Origin: Methylibium sp965279545
GTDB lineage: Bacteria > Pseudomonadota > Gammaproteobacteria > Burkholderiales > Burkholderiaceae_C
Direction: 5' to 3'
Assembly: GCF_965279545.1 (NCBI RefSeq)
Contig: NZ_OZ257250.1
Location: forward strand, 124,001-188,000
Length of the DNA stretch: 64,000 bases
Shown here: positions 33,970-43,618 of the stretch, piece by piece
Position numbering within the stretch: position 1 is the first letter of the stretch
Layout: every line of letters starts with the position of its first letter
The notes under the pieces: generated by a model
What the model was told of the DNA's origin: nothing
The model's database searches: none
What the model saw: the letters and a program-made list of their open reading frames with translations, nothing else
Program-made: the position numbers and the translations under genes

Positions 33970-34419
33970 ATGGAGCAAGAGCTCTGGTCCGCTTCAGACG
34001 CTGCACAGCTCAGTGGCTGGTCCGTCTACATGCTCGACTACCTGGCCCGGTCCGATGTGCTGCTACCCGCCGTGCCTACGAGGGGGCAGCGTCAGCATGG
34101 CCGCCGCAGGAAATACCTGTTCGGCGACATCCTCGTTCTTCGTGCTCTGCGCGCTCTGACGTCGCGAGGTGTATCTGTGCTGCGGCTGCGACCATCCCTG
34201 AAGACGATAAGACCGGTGCATGCCAAGATCACTGCGTCCAAGATCCCAGCCCGATACCTGCTTACATCGGGCGACGTCGTGTCACTCGTCAGCGCGCGGC
34301 AACTGACGTCCGAGCTCACCAACCATGGCACTGCAACGATCCTGTTGGATCTCCACGCGTTGCGTGGTGAACTGCTGGATGCCATCAAGTCGGGTCTGCC
34401 TAGATCGCGGACAGGCTGA
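33970..34419 (+). CDS. MerR-like regulator
   Basis: A 149-residue protein whose N-terminus resembles a MerR-type winged helix: LWSASDAAQLSGWSVYMLDY, then RRRKYLFGDILVLRALRALT and GVSVLRLRPSL. The C-terminal ~70 residues are unfamiliar and have no cysteine ligands of metal sensors. ATG at 33970 is next to a palindrome shared with the divergent methyltransferase, so it probably regulates that gene and itself, in the manner of a controller protein. An in-frame ATG at 33952 lies within the palindrome and is less likely. Confidence 0.7.
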   Translation: MEQELWSASDAAQLSGWSVYMLDYLARSDVLLPAVPTRGQRQHGRRRKYLFGDILVLRALRALTSRGVSVLRLRPSLKTIRPVHAKITASKIPARYLLTSGDVVSLVSARQLTSELTNHGTATILLDLHALRGELLDAIKSGLPRSRTG

Positions 34420-34621
34420 GGCGGGTCGCAAGGTCTACTGGTCTCGAGCAACTCTTGTATCACCCCATCGAACTTGAGAAGACTTCCAACGAGCGTGCTT
34501 CTCAATGTCGGAACGACCCAACGACCTCACAAGGTCAATTGATGCGGCTGGCGTCTGGCGACTCAAGCTGGCTTGAAAAAAGATAGCGTTGAGGTACGCT
34601 TGCACGCATGGATCGCCGACC

Positions 34622-34957
34622 ATGAGAAAGCTTGTCTTCACCGCAGTCCTCGTCCTAGGTGCGCTGGCGGGCCTGCTGGCTGCCGCTCGTGATGACTGGG
34701 GTACCCGGATCGTCATGATGTGCGTTGGTGTCCTCTTTGCCGCCCCTGTTGGCGCTGCCATCGCATTCATCGGAAGCAGGGTGAACGCCGTCGGCGGTGA
34801 TGATCGTTGGCGCCGGCGTGATGGGCTGACTGGTGACGGGACTTCCGCTGACGATTTAGCGGCCAACTATGGGCGGGATAAGGGGTACCCACCGTTCATG
34901 AAGCCGCCAGACGGCTTGCCTGACAAGCATCAGTTCGATCCGGACCGGCTCGGCTGA
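34622..34957 (+). CDS. Small membrane protein, unknown
   Basis: A 111-residue protein with two hydrophobic segments (KLVFTAVLVLGALAGLLAAA, about residues 3-22, and IVMMCVGVLFAAPVGAAIAF, about 30-49) and a polar Pro- and Asp-rich tail (PPFMKPPDGLPDKHQFDPD). The first segment may be a signal anchor. It converges on traG with no gap. I do not recognise the family. Position at the junction of the defence block and transfer operon suggests it could be a transfer-associated accessory such as an exclusion protein, but this is speculative. Confidence 0.55.
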   Translation: MRKLVFTAVLVLGALAGLLAAARDDWGTRIVMMCVGVLFAAPVGAAIAFIGSRVNAVGGDDRWRRRDGLTGDGTSADDLAANYGRDKGYPPFMKPPDGLPDKHQFDPDRLG

Positions 34958-37741
34958 CTACTTCTTCTTCAGAAGATCGCGCACGGCTTCTTTCGCGTTG
35001 TCGTAGGTCGCCCCAGCATCCTCCTTCACTTGCTTTGCTGATTGCTTGAGCAAGGACTTCCGTGACGCAAGTGTTCCGTCCTCTGTGTGGATGACTTCGG
35101 ACTTGGCGTCAAAGCCGGCTTGGTCTGAACGGGCCTGCGAGCGCACTTCCTGGCGACGACTTCGGATCTCATCACGCATTGGCGAGGCAGTAGGTGCGTT
35201 GGGCCGCATTGCCTCCGATGAACCAAATCGCCTCATCCTCTGTTGGCCGGCTCGGTGCGCACCGGTTACGTCGGGCACGAGCTCTGGGCCCCCTCGTTGG
35301 CGTTGATGCTCGCCACGAATGTCGCCGAACGACACGGGCAGTGCTGTGCCGTCCGAGAACTGGCGGTTCGGTACCAGCGACCGCCTGGCCAGTTCGGCCG
35401 ACATCAGGCTATGAGCGGCTGCGCTGTCGCCGCCGTACTGCTCGGCAAAGCGTGTGAACATCTCAATGTTGTGCGGGTCCTGGGCGATGTCAATCGAGAT
35501 CACCTCGCCCTTCTCATGAGCTGTAGAGACTCGTTCGGAAAATGCAGTACGTTCGGACAGCGTGGCGTCGGCGCGCGACGAGCGCGCCACGGTTGATGAA
35601 AGTCGGGACGCCATCTCCCTGACCTCGCGCGAATCGCTCGCGAACAGCGCGATGAGGCTGGTGTCACGTGATACCCGGTCCCCGAACTGCTTGAACTCGG
35701 ATAGCTGTTCGCTGGTCATGCTGCCTAGTACCTTTTGCTCCTGAGCAGTAAGGCCAGACAGATAGCTCTTCTGTGCGCGCGCGTCTGCTTCAAGGCCGGC
35801 GCTGACAGGTCCGGCACGACCCCCGATGCCGAGATGTCCGGCAGCACCGAATGCAATGTTGGCGACCTGAGACTGCGACAGACCCGTGCTATTCGCCACG
35901 CTCTTCGAGATCTGGTCCAAGCTGTTCAGCGACTCACCCATCTGCTCGAAGGTGCTCGAGGTCGATGCGCTGCTTGTGCGCGACGAGCGGAGTTTCGCCA
36001 ATCCACGCGAGAACGCTTCTGACAACACGGCTGAACGCTCGGTGCTGGCCGCGACCGCTTCCCCTCGCGCTGCTACGACCTGACGGCCGGCGTCGCTGAC
36101 ATCCTGCTCCGACACCCGCATCGACACGACTCGCGATGCGTACCCCTGGTTGCGCAGCAGGCTGACCGCCGTGCGCCCGGTCAGTGCATTCGACGAGAAC
36201 GTGTTCCCCGTCAAATCGTTCTGCAAGCTACCCATGAACGCCGAAGTCCGATTCGGCGCCAACTGCATCTGGTCCATCGCCACGTTGCCCATGTTCACGT
36301 TGCCGCTCGCCGCCGAGCCCGTGCTGCCAGACAGCGTCCCCTGCAGCCCGGACAGCCCGCCCACCAGCGCCGTCCCGAAGTTCTCCATGCGCTTGAGCGC
36401 TGCCCACGCAATGAACGGAATACTGATCGCCAGATACCCTACGATCGCTTCCCCAGAAATCGCCCCCGAATAGATGGTCGAAGCCGTCTGCAGTGACAAG
36501 GCCTTGACCCCGGTCCCCAGATCGGCCGCGGCCGCCAAGTCATATGCCGCGTACACCGAAGCCATGTAGTTCAGCACCGCGTACAACGGCGGCCACAGCT
36601 GAATCCAGATCAGGATCGCCGCGTAGCCCTTGAACGCGATCATCGTCTCGCGTCCGCTGGTCAGCAGGAGCAGCAGCACCAGCAGCGGAAACAGCGCATA
36701 GGTCACCGCCTCGATCACGTTCCTGAACACCGGCAGCGCCTGCTCGGCCACCTTGCCATAGTTCAACCAGGTCGCGTTCTGCTGCGCCGTCGCCTGAGCG
36801 CGGCCGACGGCCAGCACCATCGCCGCCGGATCGTTGACCTTCTGGCCGATGATGTTGCTGGTGTCGTTGATCGCGTTGATGACCGCGTTCTGCCGGATCA
36901 GGTCGGCGGCCGTGGCCGCAGCGTCGGCGATGCTGTTCTTCAGGTAAGCCTGCTGGATCTGCCCGGCGATCACGCCGGCGGCCGTCGCGGCGGGCAGCGT
37001 CGGATTCAACGCAAACGCGAGTTGCCCCTGGATCTTGGTGATCTGCGCCGGCAGCCGGCCATTGAGGTTGGTGTAGACGTTCGGACAGGTATCCACGTTG
37101 ACCGCACCGCCGCCGGTCAAGGTGCTGAAGCGCGCCGGGTTGGGCGTCGCCATCAACGCCCACACGTCGCCCGACGCCGAGAACGTCGCCGGGTCGAGCG
37201 TGCCGTCGACCAGGTCGTACATCGTGCAGTTGTTGATGTAATTGATCAGGTCGGTGCGGAAGTTCGGATCCTGGAACACGACCTTGCCGGTATCGCGAAT
37301 CAGCCGGTTGCCGAACATCAGCCCGTGCTGCTCATAGGTGAGTTCGGCCGGCAGCCCGCCCACGCCGGGAATCACCTGGAACGCGGTCTCGAACAGCCCC
37401 GTCAGCGTGTGGCCGATCGTGCTGGTCAGGCTACCCAGCACCGCGACGCCGAAGGGCACGTTGCCGACCACCTTGACGGCCGAGCCACCGGTCTTGTCGA
37501 CGACGCCGACCGTCACCTTCGGCACGATCAGGATGCCGAACACCAGCAGCACCGTCGCGAGCCACTTCCATCCCTGCAGCTTCTCCGGCGCAAACGCGTA
37601 GGCGAGCAGCGCGGCCACGAAGCCGCAGAAGGCCACCGCGGCCAGCGCGGCGGCATAGTCGCTCGACGCATGGATGGCAGCGGCCGCGTTGAAGATGCCG
37701 AACAGACTGTCGGCATTCTGGTAGGCGTAGATCTCCCACAT
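34958..37741 (-). CDS. traG: TraG, F-type mating-pair stabilisation/assembly protein
   Basis: A 927-residue inner-membrane protein. The N-terminal half has several transmembrane segments (around SDYAAALAAVAFCGFVAALL, and a Leu-rich stretch near ALFPLLVLLLLLTSG) typical of the TraG-N family. The C-terminal half is soluble, Ser- and Gln-rich and extends into the periplasm, as in F plasmid TraG, which acts in pilus assembly and mating-pair stabilisation. It starts MWEIYAYQNADSL, a conserved beginning. It is the last gene of the transfer operon, 27 bases after traH. Confidence 0.92.
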   Translation of the reverse strand: MWEIYAYQNADSLFGIFNAAAAIHASSDYAAALAAVAFCGFVAALLAYAFAPEKLQGWKWLATVLLVFGILIVPKVTVGVVDKTGGSAVKVVGNVPFGVAVLGSLTSTIGHTLTGLFETAFQVIPGVGGLPAELTYEQHGLMFGNRLIRDTGKVVFQDPNFRTDLINYINNCTMYDLVDGTLDPATFSASGDVWALMATPNPARFSTLTGGGAVNVDTCPNVYTNLNGRLPAQITKIQGQLAFALNPTLPAATAAGVIAGQIQQAYLKNSIADAAATAADLIRQNAVINAINDTSNIIGQKVNDPAAMVLAVGRAQATAQQNATWLNYGKVAEQALPVFRNVIEAVTYALFPLLVLLLLLTSGRETMIAFKGYAAILIWIQLWPPLYAVLNYMASVYAAYDLAAAADLGTGVKALSLQTASTIYSGAISGEAIVGYLAISIPFIAWAALKRMENFGTALVGGLSGLQGTLSGSTGSAASGNVNMGNVAMDQMQLAPNRTSAFMGSLQNDLTGNTFSSNALTGRTAVSLLRNQGYASRVVSMRVSEQDVSDAGRQVVAARGEAVAASTERSAVLSEAFSRGLAKLRSSRTSSASTSSTFEQMGESLNSLDQISKSVANSTGLSQSQVANIAFGAAGHLGIGGRAGPVSAGLEADARAQKSYLSGLTAQEQKVLGSMTSEQLSEFKQFGDRVSRDTSLIALFASDSREVREMASRLSSTVARSSRADATLSERTAFSERVSTAHEKGEVISIDIAQDPHNIEMFTRFAEQYGGDSAAAHSLMSAELARRSLVPNRQFSDGTALPVSFGDIRGEHQRQRGGPELVPDVTGAHRAGQQRMRRFGSSEAMRPNAPTASPMRDEIRSRRQEVRSQARSDQAGFDAKSEVIHTEDGTLASRKSLLKQSAKQVKEDAGATYDNAKEAVRDLLKKK

Positions 37742-37768
37742 GGCGAGTGCACTGGGTGGCGAACGAAT

Positions 37769-39208
37769 TCAGCGGGCGAGGTAGGCCGCTTGGTGGCCCA
37801 GCATGTCCATCACGTGCTGCGGCATGCTGGATCGCAGCTGCCGTTCGAGTTGCTCGAGGTGGCTGGACACGGCGCGAAAGGAGCCCACCTTCTGGTACAG
37901 CGCGTTCTTCTCCTGGGCGATCTGCTGCAGTACGGCCTGCGCCCGCTGCCTGACCACGATGGCCTGCTCGCGTTGCCCCTGCTGCAGCAGGTAGTCTTTG
38001 TCGAGCGCGGCCATACCCAGGCGCAGGTTGCGCTCCAGGAAGACGTAGGCGTAGTCGGCGGCGATGACGTCGCGGTACTGCGCGATCAGGCTGTCGCTCA
38101 GGCCCGAACCCGGGATGCTGGCGCCGATCGAGAGCATCTTGTAGACCGGCTCCGTCGTCTGGTTCACGAACCCCACCTCGGCCGAGTTGTTCGCGATGGC
38201 CGTGCGGGTCGCGATCTTGTCGGCGATCGAGCGCATCATGTTCTCGACCAGCGCGGTGAAGGGGGTGCTGGTGTAGCCGGTGTTCAGCGTCACGACGTCG
38301 CAGTTCGTGTAGTCGTTGCATCGCAGCAGGTGCTGGGTCACGTTGGTTCCTGTGCCGGTGGCCTGGCCATAGAGCAGTTGGCTGATCGACGTGATCGTTG
38401 GTGCGATCGGTTCCGGATCGCGCGCCGCATCTTCGGGATAGAAGATGACGGTGCCGACGATGCTCATGATCAGCTCGCGCTCTTGATCGTCGAGGTAGGT
38501 GCCGGTACGTTGCAGCGCCTTCCAGGTCAGGTTGCCGACGAAGGGCGCCTTGTTGCGCACGCTGGCGTCGCCTGACGATCGGGCCGATGCGAGGATGCTC
38601 GGCCGGTCGGTGGCGCAGCGCCGGCGGGCGGCGTCGCGATCACTTTCCAGGCCCATCTCGATGGCCAGGTCTGCGCAGGTCTCCTGCGAGCTGTAGCCGG
38701 CGGATTCCGCGGCCGTGCTGACGATCGCCTTGGCGGTCTCGCAGGAGTTGATGCGTGCGTTGTTGATCCAGGTCTCCAAGCCCTTTGCCCACTTGGTCAG
38801 CCCGCCCAGCAGAGGCGAGACCGCCTCCAGGGCGAGTTGGAACGCGATGCCGGGCAGCGCGGCCGTGATGTTCTTCAGCATGTTCTTGAACTCTTCGGCC
38901 GAGATGTGCGAGAACGAGCCGCCGAAGACGTCGATGCCGCCGCAGCCGGCCTTGGCGCTCGGGAACTGGATTGCGGCAAGCTGGTAGACCTTGTTCGGCG
39001 AGCGCATGAAGAAGCTGCCACCGGTGTAGGTGTTGAAGGTCTGACCGCGGAAGGCCCCGGGCGCGGTGTAGTTGCCGATCGCGCCGAGGTTGTTGAACAT
39101 CGTGTTCACCTCGGCGTTCAGATCGCCGGCGTGCAGCGACGGGGGCTGCAGGACCAGCGCGAGGGACCCAACGGCGATACAGGCGCGACGGAGAGGCGAG
39201 CGGGCCAT
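37769..39208 (-). CDS. traH: TraH, F-type conjugal pilus assembly protein
   Basis: A 479-residue periplasmic protein with a cleavable signal peptide (ACIAVGSLALVLQPPSLHAG). Early motifs LNAEVNTMFNNLGAIGNYT and GGSFFMRSPNKVYQL, with later CGGIDVFGGSFSHISAEEF, are characteristic of TraH. A C-terminal coiled-coil region (VVRQRAQAVLQQIAQEK) matches the family. In F systems TraH works with TraF, TraW, TraU and TrbI in the outer-membrane pilus-retraction complex. It lies between traF and traG. Confidence 0.94.
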   Translation of the reverse strand: MARSPLRRACIAVGSLALVLQPPSLHAGDLNAEVNTMFNNLGAIGNYTAPGAFRGQTFNTYTGGSFFMRSPNKVYQLAAIQFPSAKAGCGGIDVFGGSFSHISAEEFKNMLKNITAALPGIAFQLALEAVSPLLGGLTKWAKGLETWINNARINSCETAKAIVSTAAESAGYSSQETCADLAIEMGLESDRDAARRRCATDRPSILASARSSGDASVRNKAPFVGNLTWKALQRTGTYLDDQERELIMSIVGTVIFYPEDAARDPEPIAPTITSISQLLYGQATGTGTNVTQHLLRCNDYTNCDVVTLNTGYTSTPFTALVENMMRSIADKIATRTAIANNSAEVGFVNQTTEPVYKMLSIGASIPGSGLSDSLIAQYRDVIAADYAYVFLERNLRLGMAALDKDYLLQQGQREQAIVVRQRAQAVLQQIAQEKNALYQKVGSFRAVSSHLEQLERQLRSSMPQHVMDMLGHQAAYLAR

Positions 39209-39225
39209 GAGGCACTCCTTGGAAT

Positions 39226-40083
39226 CTAGGGCAGGGCGACCTGCCGTGTGGCGCTGGGCAGCATGGCGTCGTAGCCAGGCGCCGAGACGGCGGTGATGCG
39301 TTCGAGCAATTGCGCTTCGGAAAGGACCCCGAAGCCGATCGGTGTGATCTTTCCGCTGAAGGGCTGGGCGAGGTAGACGGCGGGGACCTGGGTCACTCGA
39401 AGCGCTGTGGCGATGCCGTTGTCGCGACGTGCGTCGGGGAAGCCCGGCATCGCGCCGCCGTCGACGCTCACCGACTCGATGCGGATGCCGTGGCGGGCCT
39501 GGAATGCCTCCAGCGTTGGTGCGAAGGCATGGCAGTAGGGGCAGTCGCCGCGGAAGAAGAAGATCAGCACGTGGTCACGGCCCAGCTCCGTGATCGAGCG
39601 CGAACGGTCCGCGAGCTGCTGCTGCTCGAACACCTCCAGCGCCTTGGCGTTCACCGGCCGGCCCTGCAGCGTGGGATCGAGTTCCGGCGTGGACCAGGCG
39701 ACGCGCTGCGCCACGTCAGCAAAGGTCGAAGCCCGCGCGACCACCTGCGATTCCAGCTCCATGTAGCGGCGAACGTTGCCTTCGGTCGGCCGCATGATCG
39801 CGATGTTGCGCACGTCCTCCAGCGTCTTCTGCAGGCGCTCGAACTCCACGAGCTCCGGCGCCTTGGCCGTTGGAGTCGGCGAGTTGGTTTTGGGCGTGGC
39901 CGCCGAGGCCTTGGGTGGCGGAAGAGGTAGGCGCTCAAACTCGGGTTCGGGATCCTCGTAGAAGTGCCAGCCGCGCCAGGCGTCACCCCAGAATCGATCC
40001 GGCAACCCTCGAGGCTGGGCCTGGGCCTGCGCGAGCGCCGAGACGAACAGCAGCGCGGTTGCGAGGAGGTGGCGTATCGTCAT
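39226..40083 (-). CDS. traF: TraF, thioredoxin-like conjugal transfer protein
   Basis: A 285-residue periplasmic protein with signal peptide (LLATALLFVSALAQAQA) and an N-terminal FWGDAWRGWHFYEDP motif typical of F-type TraF. The thioredoxin-fold domain has CPYC in FFRGDCPYCHAFAPTLEAF (about residues 180-198), a redox-active site that many F-plasmid TraF proteins have lost, and a cis-Pro in TQVPAVYLA. It probably helps fold disulfide-rich transfer proteins such as TraN and TraU. It precedes traH by 17 bases. Confidence 0.93.
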   Translation of the reverse strand: MTIRHLLATALLFVSALAQAQAQPRGLPDRFWGDAWRGWHFYEDPEPEFERLPLPPPKASAATPKTNSPTPTAKAPELVEFERLQKTLEDVRNIAIMRPTEGNVRRYMELESQVVARASTFADVAQRVAWSTPELDPTLQGRPVNAKALEVFEQQQLADRSRSITELGRDHVLIFFFRGDCPYCHAFAPTLEAFQARHGIRIESVSVDGGAMPGFPDARRDNGIATALRVTQVPAVYLAQPFSGKITPIGFGVLSEAQLLERITAVSAPGYDAMLPSATRQVALP

Positions 40084-40091
40084 CGTGCACC

Positions 40092-40472
40092 TCAGTTCAA
40101 GGACTTCGGCGGCAAGCCGTCGCGGCAGTAGTTGATGCCGAAATCGATGGTCTGGCGGCGCGGCGCCGGCGCACCCGGCAGCTGCACGCCGTCTTGCCAG
40201 AAGCGCACCTTCAGCCGACTGCAGCCCGCCTGGGCGTAGCGGCGCTCGGTGCTCACGTCGACGTAGATCGGCGTCGTCCCCTTGAAACGCTGCGTGATCG
40301 CGTCCGCGATGTCACCGGTCAGGGCGCCGTGCGCCTGGCCGTCGGGGGCGTCGATGGCTGCAACCAGCAGTGATCGCGCGTCGTACACGGAGACGCGCTG
40401 CTGGGCGAGGGTCTGCTGCGAGCACAGGGCCGCCGCAACCACCAACAAGGTGAGGCGAGATCTCATTGGCAC
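40092..40472 (-). CDS. Small periplasmic protein between traN and traF, unknown
   Basis: A 126-residue protein with a clear signal peptide (LTLLVVAAALCSQQTLAQ). The mature part has two cysteines (AGCSRLKVRF and INYCRDGLPPKSLN) that could form a disulfide. It overlaps the traN stop by 10 bases and sits 8 bases before traF, so it is an integral member of the transfer operon. I do not recognise a named family; a structural or chaperone role in the outer-membrane part of the machine is inferred. Confidence 0.7.
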   Translation of the reverse strand: MPMRSRLTLLVVAAALCSQQTLAQQRVSVYDARSLLVAAIDAPDGQAHGALTGDIADAITQRFKGTTPIYVDVSTERRYAQAGCSRLKVRFWQDGVQLPGAPAPRRQTIDFGINYCRDGLPPKSLN

Positions 40473-42856
40473 CTCCCTTGCCCGTAGTAGCAGGTGGGTA
40501 CCCGGCCCGCGCTGTTGGTCTGCAGTGCTCCGACGTCCGGCATAACCGGCACGAGCGATGCATAGAATTCCGACAGGTCCATTGCCGCGAAGTCCAGCGA
40601 CTGCAGCTGCGCGATGGTGAAGCCAGAGCAGTCCGGGCTTTCGGCGCCGCCCCAGCCCTTGCCGACCTGCGCGCGCCCCTGTTCATTGACGATGCGCGCG
40701 AGCATCGAGTTGAAGCAGCACTTGGACGTCGTGTGCTCGATGCAGGAGACGCAGGCGCCGAGGATGCGGATGCACGAGGAGCACCAGGTGCCGATCGTGT
40801 GGCAGAGCCTGGCCCCTTCCTTCATCGCCAGCTTGCCCTCGTCCTCGTTGCAGGACATCATGGACATGATGATGTAGATGATCACGGCGATCACCAGCGA
40901 CCAGGGGTCGAACGCGACGACGAGACTGTCGCTGGCGTAGACGGCCACCGACCCCGCCGGCAGTGCGGCGCCGTTGACCGCGACGGTCACCCCGTAGGTC
41001 GTGAAGGTGCCGCTGAACCCACCGCCCAGCAGCAGGGCTGACATGCCCTGGTAGATAAATTGCTGGTTCTCTGCGTTCATCAGCACATCGAACACCAGGC
41101 GCGAGCCCGTGCCGAACAGGCTCTGGTTGGTCATACCGGCGCCGGCACCGTCGCTGTAGCAGCAGTTTTTCAGCAACCGATCGCGACAGCGGTTCTGTTC
41201 GCCCTTGAACACCTGCATGCGGTCGGTGTCGAGGTAGACGCCAGACTCGCGCGCCGCCTCCAGCATCGACATGCTGCGGCCGAAGTCGGCATCGTTGGTG
41301 GTGCTGATGTCGAAGCAGCTGCCCTGGAAGCAGAAGACGTTGGAAGGGCAGTTGCTGGCGCTGGTGACGGTCTGCGCCGCGACGGGGCAGCTGTAGCTGT
41401 CGGCGTAGACCTCGCACGCACCGGTCGCCGCATTGCTTCGCTGGCAGCTTGTCGAGGTCGGCGTGCAGCCACCAGCCACCAGTGGCGCGCACTGGTCGAG
41501 CGACGCAGCGCTGCTGCAGCTCATCGTGCTCTGGTACCGCCAGCAGTCACGCGTCACCGCGACGCCGTCGACCATCTTGGTGGCGGGACCATCGACGCAG
41601 ACCGACGCCGAGCTGACCGTGCAGCGCCCGCCGTCGGCCAAGGCCGGGCATTGATCGTCCCAGCGGTCGGTCTCGGCGACGGCGGTCAGCGGCTTGGTGT
41701 AGCTCAGCCGCATCGTCGGGATCGGACCGTAAGACGGATTGGGATCCCAGCCGACCACCGCACGGTCGGCATCGATGTTCCAGTAGTTGCCCGGAACCCT
41801 GCCGGTGATGTCGATCCCGGGGTAGGGCGTCCAGCCTCCTGCCGGGGCGTAGCACTTGCCGACGTCCAGCACGGTGGACGTGCAGCCGTTGTCACCCTGG
41901 CAGACGGTGTCCTGGATGTTGTCGCCGCTTTGCGTGCCGGCGCGGCAAGCGGCGTAGCGCTTCAGGAAGGGCTCGACGCTGGTGCAGGTGGTGCCCGAAT
42001 CACCACTCCCCGTGCAGGTCTCCTGCGATTCCGCGGCGATCATGGCGGTCAGGCTGCAGGTCGTGCCGGCGCAGGATTTGTCGGCCACCCAGACACCCGT
42101 GCGGATCGGCAGGCCCGTCATCGAGGAGTAGTTGGTCGACAGTACCGCGACCATCTGCGGGAAAACGACCGGCGTCGTCATGTCCACGTCGAAGAAGGCC
42201 AGCGGCGAGCCGTCCTGGGTGACGCGGAAGTGTTGAGCAGTCTCGGGGCGGTCCGGCGTGCACTGCGCGTCGAGTCCGGTGCCGCCCGAGCCCGCGTGAG
42301 CGAACCAGTCGCCTGGCGTGCAGTTCGTCGTGCGGTCGATGCCTACCGACAGCGTATTCGCGCAGCTGTAGTTGCCGACCCCGACGTAGCGCAAGCAGCT
42401 CTTGATCTGCGTACCGGCCGGCTGGGTCGTCGTCGTGGTCGTGCAGCCGTTGTAGTAGGACGCGAGGCTTTCCAGCACCGAGGAGGGGCTGCGCACGATC
42501 GCCTGCGCGGCCAGCACGGCGGGGTCGTTGGCGCTGACCGCTGAGCGCGGCGTGTTGGCCGAACTCGTTGCGCCGCGCTGCGCCTGGCACACGGGGTCAT
42601 TCGGCATCGTCGCGCACAGGGCCAGTCGCGCGTTGCCTTGGGCCGCCAGATTGGGTTGGCGGTAGTAGGCGGACTCGGCCGGCGTGGTCGTGTAGCCGGG
42701 GACGACAGCCGTGGCATTCGGCGCCGTGACGCTGCCGCGCGCGACGGGATTGGTGGCCTGGCCTGCGGCAACGCCCTCTTCGTGCGGCCCGGCAACCGCA
42801 GCAGTCTGCGTCGTGACGAAGCAGAACAGCGTGACCCAGACGATGAGCTTGCGCAT
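40463..42856 (-). CDS. traN: TraN, cysteine-rich outer-membrane mating-pair stabilisation protein
   Basis: A 797-residue secreted protein with signal peptide (LIVWVTLFCFVTTQTAAVAG). The very high cysteine content in the middle and C-terminal parts (CSSCIRILGACVSCIEH; RDRLLKNCCYSDGAG) and the AARESGVYLD-like motif match TraN, which contacts recipient outer-membrane proteins. It is longer than F TraN (about 600 residues), with an extended N-terminal region as seen in chromosomal F-type elements. It lies between trbC and a small unknown gene. Confidence 0.92.
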   Translation of the reverse strand: MRKLIVWVTLFCFVTTQTAAVAGPHEEGVAAGQATNPVARGSVTAPNATAVVPGYTTTPAESAYYRQPNLAAQGNARLALCATMPNDPVCQAQRGATSSANTPRSAVSANDPAVLAAQAIVRSPSSVLESLASYYNGCTTTTTTQPAGTQIKSCLRYVGVGNYSCANTLSVGIDRTTNCTPGDWFAHAGSGGTGLDAQCTPDRPETAQHFRVTQDGSPLAFFDVDMTTPVVFPQMVAVLSTNYSSMTGLPIRTGVWVADKSCAGTTCSLTAMIAAESQETCTGSGDSGTTCTSVEPFLKRYAACRAGTQSGDNIQDTVCQGDNGCTSTVLDVGKCYAPAGGWTPYPGIDITGRVPGNYWNIDADRAVVGWDPNPSYGPIPTMRLSYTKPLTAVAETDRWDDQCPALADGGRCTVSSASVCVDGPATKMVDGVAVTRDCWRYQSTMSCSSAASLDQCAPLVAGGCTPTSTSCQRSNAATGACEVYADSYSCPVAAQTVTSASNCPSNVFCFQGSCFDISTTNDADFGRSMSMLEAARESGVYLDTDRMQVFKGEQNRCRDRLLKNCCYSDGAGAGMTNQSLFGTGSRLVFDVLMNAENQQFIYQGMSALLLGGGFSGTFTTYGVTVAVNGAALPAGSVAVYASDSLVVAFDPWSLVIAVIIYIIMSMMSCNEDEGKLAMKEGARLCHTIGTWCSSCIRILGACVSCIEHTTSKCCFNSMLARIVNEQGRAQVGKGWGGAESPDCSGFTIAQLQSLDFAAMDLSEFYASLVPVMPDVGALQTNSAGRVPTCYYGQGRCQ

Positions 42857-42865
42857 GGTGGCCCC

Positions 42866-43618
42866 TCAACCTTTGAGTCGCTTGAGGAAGCCGCTCGCGT
42901 CCCTCGCGAAGCCGGGCGCCGATCGCTGGAAGAACGACAGGGCATAGTCCAGGCTCACGTCGCCCGAAGCGGTGACGAAGCCGTTGCCGGGCACGCACAG
43001 ACCGCCAGCGCAGGGCTGAGGTTGCGTCCCGTCGCGCACCAGCACGAAGCTCGGTGTCTGGGTGATCGCGTAGCGGTCGAAGGCCTGCGGATCGATCTGT
43101 ACCGCGACCTTGCGTGTGCCGATCAGCTGCTGCACGCGCGAGACCGTGTGGACGAGTGAGCCGTCGACCAGGCCTCGCAACACCAACGACGCCTGTGTCC
43201 GGGCGGCTTGATCGACCAGTCGGCTGAGCGTGGCTTCGGGCATTGCGAAGCTGATGAAGACGAGCAGGACCGGGCCCGCCTTCGGGCTTAGCGCGGCTTG
43301 CCCGGTCTGCGCGTCGAAGCCGTGCGCGAGCGCCTCCAGGTCCACGGGAGCTTGCGTCGCCGGTTTGGGCAACGCGTCGATGTTTGGCGTCGAAGGCACA
43401 GGCACCCGGCGCAACTCGGCATCCGTCGGCATGCGATTGCGTTCGCGGGCCCGCTGCACGTCCTGTTCGGTGATGCTCGGCTGCGACCGCTTGGCGCGCT
43501 CAATGTCCGCCTCGGTGACGGTCGGCGTCGTCTGCGCGTGCGCTGCGTGGATTGCCAGAACCTGGCCCAGCATCAAGCCCAACGCAGCCCAGGAACGATG
43601 GCGATCAGTAGCCCACAC
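42866..43618 (-). CDS. trbC: TrbC, F-type pilus assembly protein
   Basis: A 250-residue periplasmic protein. The GTG start at 43616-43618 is chosen: it follows AAGGAACTGCT, gives a proper signal peptide (WAALGLMLGQVLAIHAAHAQ) and overlaps the traU end. The C-terminal domain (LLVFISFAMPEATLSRLVDQ, TPSFVLVRDG, GDVSLDYALSFF) is the conserved TrbC type-F domain, thioredoxin-like in fold. It acts with TraW in pilus assembly; in some systems the two are fused. It lies upstream of traN. Confidence 0.92.
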   Translation of the reverse strand: MWATDRHRSWAALGLMLGQVLAIHAAHAQTTPTVTEADIERAKRSQPSITEQDVQRARERNRMPTDAELRRVPVPSTPNIDALPKPATQAPVDLEALAHGFDAQTGQAALSPKAGPVLLVFISFAMPEATLSRLVDQAARTQASLVLRGLVDGSLVHTVSRVQQLIGTRKVAVQIDPQAFDRYAITQTPSFVLVRDGTQPQPCAGGLCVPGNGFVTASGDVSLDYALSFFQRSAPGFARDASGFLKRLKG

